From Sepioteuthis lessoniana (lineage: Eukaryota; Mollusca; Cephalopoda; Myopsida; Loliginidae): a stretch of 64,000 bases of DNA. The translations under genes and the position numbers were made by a program. The first letter of the stretch is position 1. Each line of letters opens with the position of its first letter. The stretch covers positions 40,313,330 to 40,377,329 of the forward strand of contig OY757934.1 of assembly GCA_963585895.1 (NCBI GenBank), in the 5' to 3' direction. The notes below the pieces were generated by a model. That model was not told the DNA's origin, did no database searches, and saw only the letters and a program-made list of their open reading frames with translations. Positions 1 through 11,523 of the stretch are shown here, piece after piece.

Positions 1-208
1 TTCTCCTAGACTAGTTGCCTCACCAAGGCTGAAGAACCCAGTCTGCCCTACTATTTACCCATAGCTGGAGGGAGAATAATTGGATTCATACCTTTCCTAA
101 GGGTATTAGTGCTATGTGAAATGCCATCAGCCTCGTCCAGGATTTGAACTTGTGTCACCTTGTCCATTTCCTACAATGATAACCATTACACCATGGGCAC
201 CTCCAGGG
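1..208 (-). repeat. SINE A (tRNA-derived), truncated by the window edge
   Basis: The reverse complement starts with a tRNA-like head (GGTGCCCATGGTGTAATGG at 208 going left, then a B-box-like GTTCAAATCCTGG) and a body with GGAAAGGTATGAATCC and GGGTAAATAGTAGGGCAG. Other copies in the window show a unit of about 295 bp, so its 3' third lies beyond position 1. Confidence 0.85.
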
Positions 209-508
209 TCCAACCCCACCGCTTGGGCAGGATATGACCCAAGGTCAGTTTTTTTTAAGCAGAGTTTAACAGGTTTGAATTCAGAGTTTTCCTTCTCCTA
301 GACTAGTTGCTTCACCAAGGCTGAAGAACCCAGTCTGCCCTACTATTTACCCATAGATGGAGGGAGAATAATTGGATTCATACCTTTCCCAAGGGTATTA
401 GTACTATGTGAAATGCAATCAGCCTTGTCCAGGATTTGAACTCGTGTCGCCGTATCCATTTCCTACGACGATAACAATTACACCACGGGCACCTCGTTGC
501 TATGATCA
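209..508 (-). repeat. SINE A, full-length copy
   Basis: A second SINE A lies in the same orientation directly beside the edge copy. It includes the family 3' end (minus strand: TTGACCTTGGGTCATATCC, then GCCCAAGCGGTGGGG) and the tRNA-like head ending near 508. The two copies are about 90% alike by eye. Confidence 0.85.
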
Positions 509-1010
509 CCAGACCCAGTCTGGGCATTTATGGAATGTGTTGAACCAACAAGCTCTATTTGCAAAACCACCATGACATAACCTGCTGCAGTTAAAAGAAC
601 CATTCATGTCATGGTGCCAGATCTCAGTAGAAACTTTTTAGAGAATCTATAGTATCCATGCCTACTCAGGTAAAAATTGTTTTGTGAGTATGGGTTAGAG
701 CACTAACACATCATTAGTTCATAAAATTTGGGTTCAACTTGGTTTTCATCTTTTTTCGTTTTCCAATCAACTGTTTACCAAGAGGTAACATATTACAGTT
801 ATTGTTTTGTTAATTTATGAACTAAGTGATCAATCCTTTTCCTTTTGAAAAAGTTGAAACTTTGCTTATTTGGTAGAATGCATCTAATCTCCAAAATAGA
901 CAACTGTTTTACTGTTCCATCAAATTTAAATTGTTATGACAAAACTGTTTGTTTTGTTAAGGAATATACATAACACATCACTCAGTAAGTCCCATGCCTA
1001 ACTAATAAAA
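509..1010. other. AT-rich sequence without recognised features
   Basis: No ORF of note, no RNA gene and no repeat shared with the rest of the window was seen here. The right end may include the terminal region of the adjacent mariner copy. Confidence 0.4.
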
Positions 1011-2760
1011 CAACAATTTTTGGTAAAATTCAACTTTATTCATTAACATAGTCTCCTTCTAGGGTGATACACTAATCCTAACGCTTCTCTAATATTTTGA
1101 TGCCTTTTTTGTAGAAAGATTTGTCTTTGTTCTCAAAATATGCCTCAGTTTCCAATATCACTTCTTCATTGGAGCCAAATTTATTTCCCTGGAGTATTCT
1201 TTTGAAGTCTGCAAACAACCAGTAGTCGCTGGGGGCCAGATCTGGAAAATAGGGTGGGTATAAAAGCAATTCAAAGTGCGATTCATGTAGTTTTGCCATC
1301 GTTGCAATTGACTTGTGACACGGTGCATTATCTTGGTGAAAGAGCACTTTTTTCTTCATTTGTGGCTGTTTTTTAACAATTTCTTCCTTCAAACACACCA
1401 ATAATGCTATATAATATTCGCTATTGATGGTTCTTCCTTTCTCAAGGTAATTGATGAACAAAACACTTTGTGCATCACAAAATACAGAGGCTAAAACCTT
1501 GCCTGCTGATGTTAGTGTCTTTGGCTGCTTTGGACGGCTTTCACCTGCTGCTGTCCTCTCAGTTGACTGCTGATTCGACTCCAGAGGGAAGTGGTGGATC
1601 CACAGTTCATCCATTGTCACATATTTATGTACCATATTCGCAATGAACGCTATGTGCGAAATGGACATGTCATGTTCATAACGATAGAATATATAAAGAA
1701 CAGGAATCTCAAAAACACATAACTACTTCTTGTTCAGGTACAAAACCTTTTTATTTAACTTTGAGTTAAGGTTTCAACGTAAGGAGGAGAGACACAATCT
1801 TCTATGCTGTCTTATTCATTTGGCCCCCAACTCGAGCGGCCCCCATTGGGCGCATGTTCGCCTCGCGCCTGCGAGCTCCAAAATCGATCCTTCTCATTTT
1901 GCGTCTAAAATCCGACTCCTATTTTCTTCAAATTCTCACACAAACTTCCGCGTGCTTCCGGTGCGTGACATCACCTGCACCTTGTCACCCAGTATCGTCT
2001 CGGACTGTTATGACATCTGAGTGACACCTCCATCCGCTCGCACGCACCCGCGTTAACACCTGCTTCAATCTTACACCCAAACAACCCATGTGCTGAGCCG
2101 AAAGGTTCTCAGCCTAACTAAACTCAAAGGCATGAACCGAAATCCCTCGGCTATTTCATAACATTTACACAAATCTCCTTTTTGTTGTGTTTAAATAGTT
2201 GCAAACAACGCTCTGAATCATCAACGCATTGTTGTTTTTTATTAACTGTGAGCAAATACGGCACCCACTTTGAACACAGCTTTCTCATTGACAAATGTTC
2301 ATGCAAAATGGTGAATACACTGCCTTTTGATATCTTCAACTCCTCTGCTATCTCACACAACTTCAATTTACAATCGGTCAAAACAAGTTTGTAGAGGTTT
2401 TTTGTGTCTTCTGGGACAACTGCCAAATTTAGGTGACCTGCGTATTCAGCATCATTTGTGTCTGTATGACCTTGTTTGACGTCAGCATACCACCTCTTAA
2501 CCATTGTTTCCAATGGAGCAAAATCCAAATAACACTTATCAAGCCATTGCTTTGCTTGAACAGTATTTTTCCTCATCAGAAAGCAATGCTTTATCAGCAC
2601 ATGAAATTAAGATTTTTCCATTGTTTTGAAAATTTGCAACAGTAGCTTCACTTAAATAACTGTAATTTTTAAATAATCTGTTTGGGCTCAAATTTTTATA
2701 CGTGCCATTTGAAGGTTAGTACTTTATATAAATTTTATGGATTTTTTATTAGTGGCGCCA
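1011..2760 (-). mobile_element. Mariner-family DNA transposon, split by a solo LTR
   Basis: On the minus strand, 2164 to about 2610 encodes the N-terminal helix-turn-helix part (WLDKCY..., KISKGSVFTILHEHLSMRKL, KWVPYLLT). 1624 down to about 1030 encodes the catalytic part with VTMDELWIHHF, FHQDNAPCHKS and YFPDLAPSDYWLF. There are 34 residues between the second and third catalytic Asp, the mariner D,D34D spacing, and all three Asp are present. A stop replaces a conserved Trp after ILEKR at 1078-1080, and the two halves are separated by an LTR at 1628-2163. The terminal inverted repeats were not identified, so the outer limits are estimates. Confidence 0.85.
1628..2163 (-). mobile_element. Solo LTR, 536 bp (Ty3/Gypsy-like), inserted in the mariner copy
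   Basis: The sequence is GC-richer than its surroundings, has TGTTATG...GGTACA ends on the minus strand, and is flanked by the 4-bp direct repeat TTTA (1624-1627 and 2164-2167). It aligns almost end to end with the LTR at 39795-40336. It lacks internal coding sequence, as expected of a solo LTR left by recombination. The 4-bp target duplication suits Gypsy-type integrases. Any ORFs inside it are not host genes. Confidence 0.8.
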
Positions 2761-3540
2761 ACTGTATGTCAGATTTATTGAGGGATATGTTACCTGTTAA
2801 TAATTTTTTAGTAGCCGTTCATCCCATTAACAAGATTGCAACTTTGGCCAAGGACAATGGTCATCAAGTTGCCTTGCATCAACCACTCCTCTTTTCAAGG
2901 TTCCTTCTTCAGGCAAGAAGCCTTTCTTGTAACACCAAACATTTCAATAATGGTAATCAGTGGCACGATGAACCTTTTGTGTCTTGGATTTAACATGACA
3001 AGTTTTTTACTTAAGAATGTATTCCAGCTGATACTCACATCCGAGCAAATTGCCTCAAATGAGAAATGTGCCATCCAAAGTTATTTATAGTCCCAAATAA
3101 ATCCATGTAATTGAATGTCCTAGCTATGTTACTAAACTTAATCCAATAGTAAAACCCTCATTCTAGAACTCTGAGTTTAGAGTCAATTCTTTATAACTAC
3201 TATTCGCAGGTCCACTCTGATACAAAGTAGTAGTATCTGTTAGAGTCCCATCTATGTGTTAAATAGATCTGAAATAATATTCAGAATTACTTTGAACTAC
3301 ATTTGCTGTTAAAACATTAATATTCTAATTAAATATAAAGTGTTTACATGTTTAAAATATAAACTTTATTAACTGCTTCTTAAACATTGAAATTGCAATT
3401 TCATAGTAAGAGTGACTTAAAGATATATTACTGTTAGCAAATTATCATTTAATAGGAATATTTAAAAAGCTACAACTACTGCTGCTGCTAGTAATAGTAG
3501 TAGTAGTAGTAGTTATTTCTTTCTTTCTTTCATTCCTTCT
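2761..3540. other. Unassigned sequence, partly repeat-like, ending in a (TAG)n/(TTTC)n stretch
   Basis: 2760-3100 is a little GC-richer than its surroundings and may be a remnant of an element next to the mariner copy, but no family was recognised. 3100-3480 is plain AT-rich DNA. Short (GTA)n and (TTTC)n runs sit at 3490-3535. Confidence 0.3.
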
Positions 3541-3548
3541 CATGTCTA

Positions 3549-3793
3549 GGTTTCGGTTCAGTTTCTTTGTTTAATGGCATATCAACCTTTGTAGGTTATT
3601 TATTGCCAAAGCTATTCTCCAAGAAGAACGGTAGTGGTACTATTTAACCCATAGCTGAGAGGATAAGGGGGTTCATAACTTTCCCAAAGGTATTTGCTTG
3701 AAAGTGAATGTAATAGCGCAACTGGAGTACAAACTCGCTCACTACAATTCCACTGACCATCGCTTTAACCATTACACCACGAGGACACCCCCT
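3549..3793 (-). repeat. SINE B (tRNA-derived)
   Basis: The minus strand reads a tRNA-like head GTCCTCGTGGTGTAATGG, a body with GGGAAAGTTATGAACCC and TGGGTTAAATAGTACCAC, and a 3' tail TTGATATGCCATTAAACAAA. Five or more sibling copies occur in the window. Confidence 0.85.
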
Positions 3794-4124
3794 TTCTCAT
3801 GTCTAGTTCTTCAAGTTCTGGTAAAAAAGACAATTTCTAATGCTAATTTTTTACTTAGTCCTATGCAATTAAGTAAACTTCATTTATGCCAAACTAATAT
3901 AGATTTTATAACTACCTTTTTAACAAAACTTTCTATGGTCGATTGTTTTGTTTTAACTGTATGTCATCTTGTCTAGAGTCATTTAATTATGCTCATTGTA
4001 CATCTATATATACATTTTTTGTGTAGTTACTTCTTCATTTTCTTTCTACTTTTGCACATGGTGCTATCAAACACAAATAATTTTTAAACATCTTTTTGCC
4101 TCAAAGATTTAATTCTAAAAAGTA

Positions 4125-4330
4125 CTACTACTCTGAGTCAGAGTCGACCTGGGAATAAGGACAATGAAGAGATACTCCACACTCTTTAGATTTCCAGGAC
4201 TGGAGCCTCAACATCAAGAGCAGTTTAGTGTCATACCCTGGACACACAAAATTTTCTCTCAACTCCATGTCTAAAAGAAGGTGTATGTAGAGATTTCTTG
4301 ACAAACAACAGTTAATGTCCATGGTCATCT
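4125..4330 (-). repeat. Repeat D fragment
   Basis: It shares GAGTCAGAGTCGACCTGGGA, CTCCAGCATCA-like and GTGTCATACCCTGGACAC text with the longer D copies at 9945, 18828 and 30455, in reverse orientation. Confidence 0.6.
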
Positions 4331-4357
4331 TAATAGAAGAAGGAAGTTACTTACCAA

Positions 4358-4359
<2 letters not shown>

Positions 4360-4412
<53 letters not shown>
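4360..4412. repeat. (AT)n microsatellite
   Basis: About 26 uninterrupted TA dinucleotides. Confidence 0.98.
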
Positions 4413-4413
<1 letters not shown>

Positions 4414-4666
4414 TGATTGCTTAAGTGCAAAGAACTCTTGAAACAATGTGGGAATAAAAGTTATCTATGATGTGTAAAAATCTGTTTTTATTGATATCAA
4501 TTCTTTGTTCATTCACAGGCATACAATGATGCCAAGATTGAATCCAAAGAAAGTTGTTTTTTGCTCTTCTAGAAATAAACGTCCAATTTTGCATTTTTAT
4601 TCCATTCACAAGTAAAAAAATGACTTTAAATTCCATTCAATATCGTAGCCTAACATTGTGGATAGT

Positions 4667-4670
<4 letters not shown>

Positions 4671-4731
<61 letters not shown>
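4671..4731. repeat. (CT)n microsatellite
   Basis: About 30 uninterrupted CT dinucleotides. Apparent Arg/Glu-repeat ORFs here are artefacts of the repeat. Confidence 0.98.
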
Positions 4732-4734
<3 letters not shown>

Positions 4735-4799
4735 AGTCAGCAGCTGTTTTTGTTCTCATTGAATAACAACCCCAGGTAAAGAATAAAGTCAATACAAGT

Positions 4800-4915
4800 T
4801 GAACAGGTGGTGCAGTCCCCACCATAAAACGGCCTTGTACCATATTCCAACACAGTGGGATGTTTGATAAATTGCAGTTTTGAGATTTGTCATTGTTGAC
4901 ATATTCAAGTTTGTT
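4800..4915. repeat. Short interspersed repeat, copy 1 (paired with 5698-5815)
   Basis: CCCCACCATAAAACGGCCTT and CACAGTGGGATGT recur as CCCCACTATAAAATGGCCTT and CATGGTGGGATGT at 5715-5764. The similarity continues weakly into TTGACATATTCA versus TTACATATTCA. The family is not recognised. Confidence 0.5.
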
Positions 4916-5189
4916 TCTAAGTTGTTTATTTTTATTTTTTCCTCTAATTTTAATAAAGCTTGTTAAAAATCCACGCAGATAGGAATATATCCCATTTAAC
5001 AGCAGAACAGAAAAATAAATGGTAGCTGTTAATGTATTGGTACTGTATAGAATTTTTTTTTAAATTATTTTTTGCACTTTCAGTTATATATAATGTTTAT
5101 TAGATTTTTTAAAATTCTATCATTTTCTTTGTCTAAATTTAGATAAAAAGAGATCCTCCTTGAGTGTATTTATCCATATAAAATGACAA

Positions 5190-5440
5190 GGAGGCACTTG
5201 TAGTGTAGCAGATATCACCGTATAAAGTGGACTTGACTAACCATGTTCAAATCCTAAACAAAGCAGCTTGCATTTCTCATTGTCTTAAGAGCCTTGAGAA
5301 AGGTATGAAACTAACTATTCTCTCTCTAGCTATGAGTAAATATTAGGGCAGACTTGCTCTTTAACCTTGGTATAGTAACCAGTCTAAGAGAAGGAACCCT
5401 GAATTCAAAGCATTTGTAAACCTGGAGAAAGATGGGCTCT
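5190..5440 (+). repeat. Degenerate SINE A
   Basis: It keeps the family order: GTGTAGCAGATATCACCG head, GTTCAAATCCTAAAC B-box-like segment, GAGAAAGGTATGAAAC and AGGGCAGACTTG. It is clearly older than the copies at 209 and 19615. Confidence 0.65.
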
Positions 5441-5697
5441 GCCAGCCTGTTCCTTTCCTAGACATGCTACATGAGTTGCGCCGCCATGACCAAACTAGGA
5501 CATAGGATAAGTCATTCGGACACCAGGATTTTATCATTCTTTGGTATATTATATAATCAATTAGGATATGATTAGGTATAATTCATTACAAAACTATATG
5601 GCATTGAAACTATGTAAGAAAGAAAAAGAAAATTAAGTTTAGTTTGAAAATGTCACTTAACTAAATAGAATTTTGTATTTGAGTGTACTTAATTTTA

Positions 5698-5815
5698 GAG
5701 TCTCAATTCAAACATGGCCCCACTATAAAATGGCCTTGTGCTATATTCTGACATGGTGGGATGTCAGTTAAATACCTTACTTAATTTTGGATTGTTACAT
5801 ATTCATATTTTTAGA
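5698..5815. repeat. Short interspersed repeat, copy 2
   Basis: Sibling of 4800-4915; see the shared text given there. Confidence 0.5.
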
Positions 5816-6191
5816 TACAGACTTTCAGTGCTGTAGAGTTTGGCAATAAATAATACTCAATTATAACTGTTTTGATTGTGTAATGTTTCACTAGAAAGAA
5901 TAAAATCATTGATTTAGAAGGAAATTATCATTGTATCAAAAAAGATTTGGTAGGTGTGTGAAAATGATCAAGATTTGGAATAACAAGAAATAGTATGATT
6001 CTCAAAACTATTTTCCCTGCCATTCTTGCTGATTATTTTTTTTATATAATTCACCAGAATCACTTGCTTATCTTTTGAATGTTTTGTACATACATTTGTA
6101 TGTAATCATATTTAGATGAATTATTTCTTAATCAGATATTGAACCTGCAACCAGGTTTTTAGTAAATTTTTTTTTCCTACCAATTTACCCC

Positions 6192-6229
<38 letters not shown>

Positions 6230-6380
6230 TATTTTCAACCAGTTTCCAAAATCACAACACCTAACATATTGACTTCTTGGTTGAATCTTTGGAGAAGCTT
6301 CCATTCTGTAAATATCTGAATTCAGAGATTTAAAAAAAATTGTTGAATATGAGTTTTGTCTTCTCATCCTTGAGCTGTAA

Positions 6381-6419
<39 letters not shown>

Positions 6420-7730
6420 TCACACATGACTGATAAAGATTCCTCTGGTGTCATATACAACAGTTCTTCCTTAGCCCAATGAATAATAGAATAAGAAATG
6501 CCTTTATTATATGGCTGAGAAATAAGGAAGATAGGTAATTTTTGCAAATAAAGATAAAATCTATTTATATTTGTGAGGATGATGATGATTATTCTTTCAT
6601 TATTGTAACTGGAAGTACTAACGTTAAAGATACTGTCATTATCATCACCATCATCATCATTACAAAAGTGTGTGTAGCTCAGAATCTGTCTTCAGACAGA
6701 CAAAATGCCATTCATGTTCACTCTAAAATGACACGGGCACACCACTTGTAAAATCCCATACAAATACATCAGTATTCATCATGAATATTTATTACTGTAT
6801 ATTAGATAATGGGCTTGGTACTACCTGCTGATGTCAAACAGTAGGGGTTTTTTGTTTGTTTTTTTGTTAATCTGTTAATCTGTATTCATAAGCATATGTA
6901 TCTGTACATATATCTATATACATGTGTGTATAAAATGATTTTTTTTTAAAGGAAACAGCTTGATTCTCATGATTTTTCAATAGATATTTTAACATTCAAC
7001 TCTGTAAATAGATTCATACTATATATTCTATCCTGTTGACATACTGTTTAGGAAATTTAGCTATTATGTAATGTTCTGAATTTCCTTCCTGAAAATCTGT
7101 TTTCAAAAAAAGATTTTTTATTTTCCTAGAAATTTTTATGAATCTTTTAACACTTGTTTCATGTCATTCAGTTTGTATTTTACAGACCATCCTTGTAAAA
7201 GTCAATATTCATCTCATTTGATTTTTTTGATTCATTGTGCTATAGTTTTAATGTATTGGGTATAGATTTTGAAATATTTCTAAAATCTGCTCTTTTGTCA
7301 CTTTCTGAACACCTTATTTACATAGTGCTTGGGTTCAATCCTTAAGAAAGGTATGCTAGCTGAAACCCTACCTTTCATCCTTTATATGACGGAACATTAG
7401 AAGCAACATGATACCTCAAATTATGAATAATACAATGTTGGTCTTATTAAAAACAGGTACAACAAACATTTTTTGACAAAATTGAAATTTATCTACTAGT
7501 TTTCCATCTGTGAATAATAAAAGTTCATTTTGAAATACATTTTATCAGTTTGAAAAATTAAAAAAATCAATAAATAAAATTTCTTTTTTTTTTTAATAGA
7601 AAAATTGATGTTTTCATTCCCGTTATATAAGAGCTCATGTAAGTCTTTAGCATTTTGCTCACATTGTTTGATAGACTCTTTCATTTTTAGATAAATCTAC
7701 AGAATTTTTTTTTTTTTTTGCTTTAATGAT
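5816..7730. other. AT-rich DNA with (CA)n microsatellites, no gene seen
   Basis: Two (CA)n tracts lie at about 6195-6227 and 6383-6424, and a short ATC/GAT-rich patch at 6575-6660. The small ORFs are not conserved-looking, and those over the CA tracts are repeat artefacts. Confidence 0.5.
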
Positions 7731-8273
7731 GTGACCAAATACTAGTCTTAAATTTTGCATTTTGGTAAAATGAGGCCCAATTTGGAGGCTCCAGATGCTT
7801 TTAAAAAAGTTGCTAAGTTGATAAACCACACTGGACTGTGAGATACTAGCTTGCTTGATATTCTCCCAGTGCTATTTGTTGGATTTGCCACTCTCTTTGA
7901 GCCTCAGAATTCTCACTTTTAAACCTATTTGACCTTGCTTGATTGTTGACGTTCTTGTAACCTGAGCAAAATTTCTTGAACCATCTGGTTGCTGTACTGT
8001 AATCAAATGTCTCTTCACTTTTCACACTAGAAATTTTTTTGGTTGTTTCTGGGGTGTTACAGCCCAGTTAGAACTTGTAAAACATAAGTTCCCAAATTAA
8101 ACTATATTTCATGCTTTCAAATTTTACACAGAGTGAAACAATGTCAGCACACTTACTATCACAATACTACCAACCTCAGTGGGTACCTTTTCTGCCACTT
8201 TAACTGCTTTAGTCATATGGTGTACATGTAACAAACTAGTACATACCAAAATATTGCAAAGCTTTAGACTCTT
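7731..8273 (-). mobile_element. Internally deleted mariner-like element (HTH-only), degenerate copy
   Basis: It belongs to a five-copy family with termini like GGTGAGTCAAAAGTTTTGCA at one end and its inverse at the other (here ACCAAAATATTGCAAAGCTT). The minus strand carries remnants of the mariner N-terminal DNA-binding region (text like LMLYEFELG, NICC and TVTRWFKKF in sibling copies) but no catalytic domain. Confidence 0.65.
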
Positions 8274-8609
8274 GGCATTTTTTTATCATTCAGTCCAAGA
8301 TTTTCTTTTTTTTACCTGACAAATTATGATAAATAAAAAATCTATTTCAGTGTCTAATAATTCCAAATTTAATATTTGGTATTTCAGTTGTTGTATTAAT
8401 ATTAGAGCAACCATTTTTAATGTTCTCTAAACTCATGACCTACCTCCCCTACATAAAAGTCTAACTTGCATTCTATGAATCATTCTAATTTAATGACCCA
8501 GGCAAATTAATGAATTTATATGATATATTTTTCCAACATGGCTGTCAGAGTTAATCTATACTGCAAATGACAGGTTTAGGATCTATAAATCACTTGAGTC
8601 AACTTTAGA

Positions 8610-8610
<1 letters not shown>

Positions 8611-8676
<66 letters not shown>
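8611..8676. repeat. (TG)n microsatellite
   Basis: About 33 uninterrupted TG dinucleotides. Confidence 0.98.
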
Positions 8677-8678
<2 letters not shown>

Positions 8679-8886
8679 ATACTGAACTTATGGGGATGTT
8701 TATATGTGACAAAATATCTGTAAAAAAAATTTTTTTCTCTGTTAACTTGAAATTCATTAATGTATTTCTTGTGTCAGCATGAAACTTTCTTTTTATCCTG
8801 AATTGACACATTTGTATGTTTAATACTGAAAAGAAACCCTACATAAAACTTTTTACTGAAAACCATTTTGATTTGGACTGGAATAT

Positions 8887-9193
8887 CATCATCATCATCA
8901 TGTCATGCTGGCAGCACGAATATCCCTGACCCTCTCTCGCCACTTCTCCCTATCGTTCATCGCCCTAGTCAGGTCCTCAGGACAACATCCCGTATCCTCA
9001 CATAGTTGCTGAATGTATGTTCGTGCTGGTCGTCCTGCTTTTGCATGGTCATGTGTGGGGGTCCATAAGAGTACATCACTTATGAGCTCGTCCCTGCTTC
9101 TCCAGCAGTGTCCTGCATGTCTGGTTCGTCTAACTTGAATAGTTTTCGTGATAGGAGGCAGGTGGCCGTACAGTTGGTGTCTTGTGGGGTGTT
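8887..9193 (-). mobile_element. 5'-truncated LINE 3' end (RTE-like, ATG tail)
   Basis: The minus strand ends in a short (ATG)n tail, as in three other copies. It is flanked by the 10-bp direct repeat ACTGGAATAT (8877-8886 and 9194-9203), the target duplication of a reverse-transcribed insertion. The translated text on the minus strand (LYGHLPPIT.., [19 protein letters not shown]) is the C-terminal part of the reverse transcriptase ORF seen at 24855 and 28470. The clade assignment is tentative. Confidence 0.85.
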
Positions 9194-9433
9194 ACTGGAA
9201 TATAAATTATCTAATTCCACTTAACTTGTAGGTCATTAATATTACCATTGATCCCATAATTTTTAATTTGCTGATTTTCTTCTGTTTTTTGTTTGTTTGT
9301 TTTTCCACATGTTAGAGAATTTAAATACAATCCCAATTATCTGACTTATCATACTCTTCAGATGTGAGTATTTATAAATATCCAAATCTAAGTGAAGTCT
9401 CTGTGTGTTTTAAATAACCTAAGCTTAGCTTGC

Positions 9434-9625
9434 TCCAGGTCGCGTCATACCAAAGACTTTAAAAATGGTACTTGATACCTCCTTGCTTAACACTCAGCGA
9501 TATAAGGTATGTATCAAGGGTAAAGTGGAGCAATCCAGGGAAAGGAGTAGCTCCCTCCCCTACACCTCGGTGTAGTAGCTATTGAAAAGGTAGCCTTCTG
9601 GTCGCTCTCAACTATGGTTGCCAAC
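9434..9625 (+). repeat. SINE C, 5'-truncated
   Basis: It matches the full copy at 10596-10848 from CCAGGTCGCGTCATACCAAA through GGTACTTGATACC, CCTACACCTCGGTGTAGTAG and CTATGGTTGCCAAC. The tRNA-like head is missing. Confidence 0.8.
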
Positions 9626-9869
9626 TTTACTTAAGCTTAACTTAGTCCGGCATAGGACAACAGTTCTGGAGCACTTAATGAAGCTTGAATTCACTACATT
9701 GGTGAATGGTTTGTCTTCATTACGATCCTACTATCTCTCTACAGCAAGTGCTCAGTGTATCAGTTCAATTAAGTTCTGCATGTACAATACTTTTATGGTT
9801 GCTGTTATATAGGATTTTCTACATGGTCTTTGATTGTAGCCTTGCTCTTTATCAGCTGCAGTTCCTTAT

Positions 9870-9945
9870 TGGCAAAGATTTGGTTTGGTTTTATGGCAAA
9901 TCAACAATTGTAGGTTATTTAATGCCATTTTTATACATATAAACA
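9870..9945 (-). repeat. SINE B/D-type 3' tail fragment
   Basis: GGTTTGGTTTTATGGCAAAT and GTAGGTTATTTAATGCCA match the inverse of the 3' tail shared by families B and D. It may simply be the tail of the repeat-D copy that follows. Confidence 0.55.
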
Positions 9946-10240
9946 GTTCTATTTCAAACAATCCAGTTTAGCATAAGTACATAGTTAAAATGTATAAACA
10001 GTTCTATTTCAAACAATTCAATTTTTGTGTAATTTCAGTTCAGTTCTATTTGACCCATAGTTAGGACCTTATCTGGTGCTACCACTTCGAGTCAGAGTTG
10101 ACCAAGGAGTACTCTGCATTCCCCAAAGCTCCAGCATTACTTGTTTAGTATCATATCCAGGACACCTGTTCAGGGAGTCTTACCCCTCTACTGAGATGCA
10201 CTTAGTGTATTCTACAGCCCCAGCTAACTGGGCAATCTTT
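9946..10240 (-). repeat. Repeat D (SINE-like), reverse copy
   Basis: The inverse of the D consensus is readable: CAGTTCTATTTGACCCATAG, GGTGCTACCACTTCGAGTCA, CCCCAAAGCTCCAGCATTAC, TATCCAGGACACCTGTT and TACAGCCCCAGCTAACTGGG. Confidence 0.75.
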
Positions 10241-10345
10241 ATCAGCAATAAAAAAATGCATTTCCTTATTGCATTAAAGTGTAGCTCTCTAACTAAACAT
10301 TCTAAAGAATAGTGTTTTCTTTAGACAATAATCCCAGGTTTCACA

Positions 10346-11030
10346 GGCCCAGTCAGCTGGGGCTGCAGAATATACCAACTGCATCTCTGCAGAGGGGTAA
10401 GACTCTACCAATGAGTGTCCTGGATGTAACTCTAAACAATCTGATGGTAAGGCTTCAATAATGCTGGAGCTTTGGGAAATGCTGAGTACCCCTTTATTGC
10501 TATTGCTCCCAGGTCCATTATTACCTGGAGTGGTAGCACCTGATAGGGTCCTACCTATAGGTCAAATAGAAGTGTTTGACATTTAAACTGTGTAAGGCCC
10601 AGCGGTTAGAGTGTTCGCCAATGGCCCGGGAGACCTGGGTTCAATCCCAGGTCGAGTCATACCAAAGACTTTAAAAAATGGTACTTGATACCACCTTGCT
10701 TAACACTCAGCATTATAAGGTACGGTTCAAGGGTAAAGTGGAACAATCCTGGGAATGGAGTAGCGCCCTCCCCTACACCTTGGTGTAGTAGCTATCGAAA
10801 AGGGAGCCTTCGGGTCACCCTCGTCTATGGTCGCTAACTTACTTACTTATACTAAACAGAATTGTTTGAAATAGAACTGTTTTTACATTTAACTGTGTGT
10901 AAAAAAAATGATTGATTTATCTACAAAATGTGTTTTGAAATCATATATTTGGTATATAGGTATAAAAATGGGTTTGGCATTAAATACTCTACAATAGTTG
11001 ATATGCCATAAAACCAAACCAAACCAAGTT
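10346..11030 (+). repeat. Repeat D, full copy interrupted by SINE C
   Basis: The D head begins GCCCAGTCAGCTGGGGCTGC and runs to about 10592. SINE C follows, then D resumes at about 10849 (ACTAAACAGAATTGTTTGAA) and ends in the tail TTGATATGCCATAAAACCAA before 11030. Sibling D copies without the insert define the break. Confidence 0.75.
10596..10848 (+). repeat. SINE C (tRNA-derived), full-length, nested in repeat D
   Basis: The head has an A-box-like GCCCAGCGGTTAGAGTGTTC and B-box GGTTCAATCCCAGGTC. The body contains ACCAAAGACTTTAAAAAATG and CCTACACCTTGGTGTAGTAG, and the 3' end is CTAACTTACTTACTTA. It is too diverged after the B box to be a tRNA gene. Confidence 0.85.
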
Positions 11031-11523
11031 TCACGCCTCCTATGATCACTTTTGTTAGGATGCTAAATTTAAATGGTGACTTACATTGTATTTTTGCTTC
11101 GAGGCAAAGTTGACAGCTAAATGCTACTCACCCGGTTCAATAAAATTTTATATCAAGAATTTCATTACACAACCAGTTTTACCTTGGAAGAATTGAATGG
11201 TATGTTTGTTTTTCTTCAGTTGCAAAAATACTCAATACCAATATGGGTTTCACGACAATGTAATTTTTGATTTTGCCACAACATTTTTTTAGCTGAGGAG
11301 TTGTAAATGTGAACTAAAAAAATAGAACAAATATAAAATAATTGAAACCTGAGTTTAAGTGTCTAGTAAAATAGCACTCAGTTTGAAATATCAGGTTTAT
11401 TAGTTTAAAGACTGGAATACAACTCATTCTTATCAGGGATAGAAAAAAATAAGTCTATAAATCCTCAAGTCGCATAATATCTAGGCATTCACCCTATTAG
11501 AAATCAATTAAAGTTGTTTTACA
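11031..11523. other. AT-rich DNA, no feature recognised
   Basis: No gene, RNA or shared repeat was seen between the D copy and the next mariner remnant. Confidence 0.4.

Noticed and set aside
1730-2020. ORF of 96 residues, and its partner at 39938-40138
   Set aside because: Both lie within copies of the same LTR, on opposite sides of the window, and are shared only because the LTR is.
2760-3010. Possible LTR/primer-binding-site junction (AATAAA, then TTGGCGCCACT, on the minus strand)
   Set aside because: A single short resemblance. No LTR boundary, target duplication or second copy could be found in the window.
4637-4843. Arg/Glu-repeat and Leu/Ser-repeat ORFs
   Set aside because: They lie over the (CT)n tract at 4671-4731, so the apparent proteins are microsatellite artefacts. 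The same holds for the Cys/Val, His/Thr and Tyr-repeat ORFs at 6227, 8605, 14442 and 55807.
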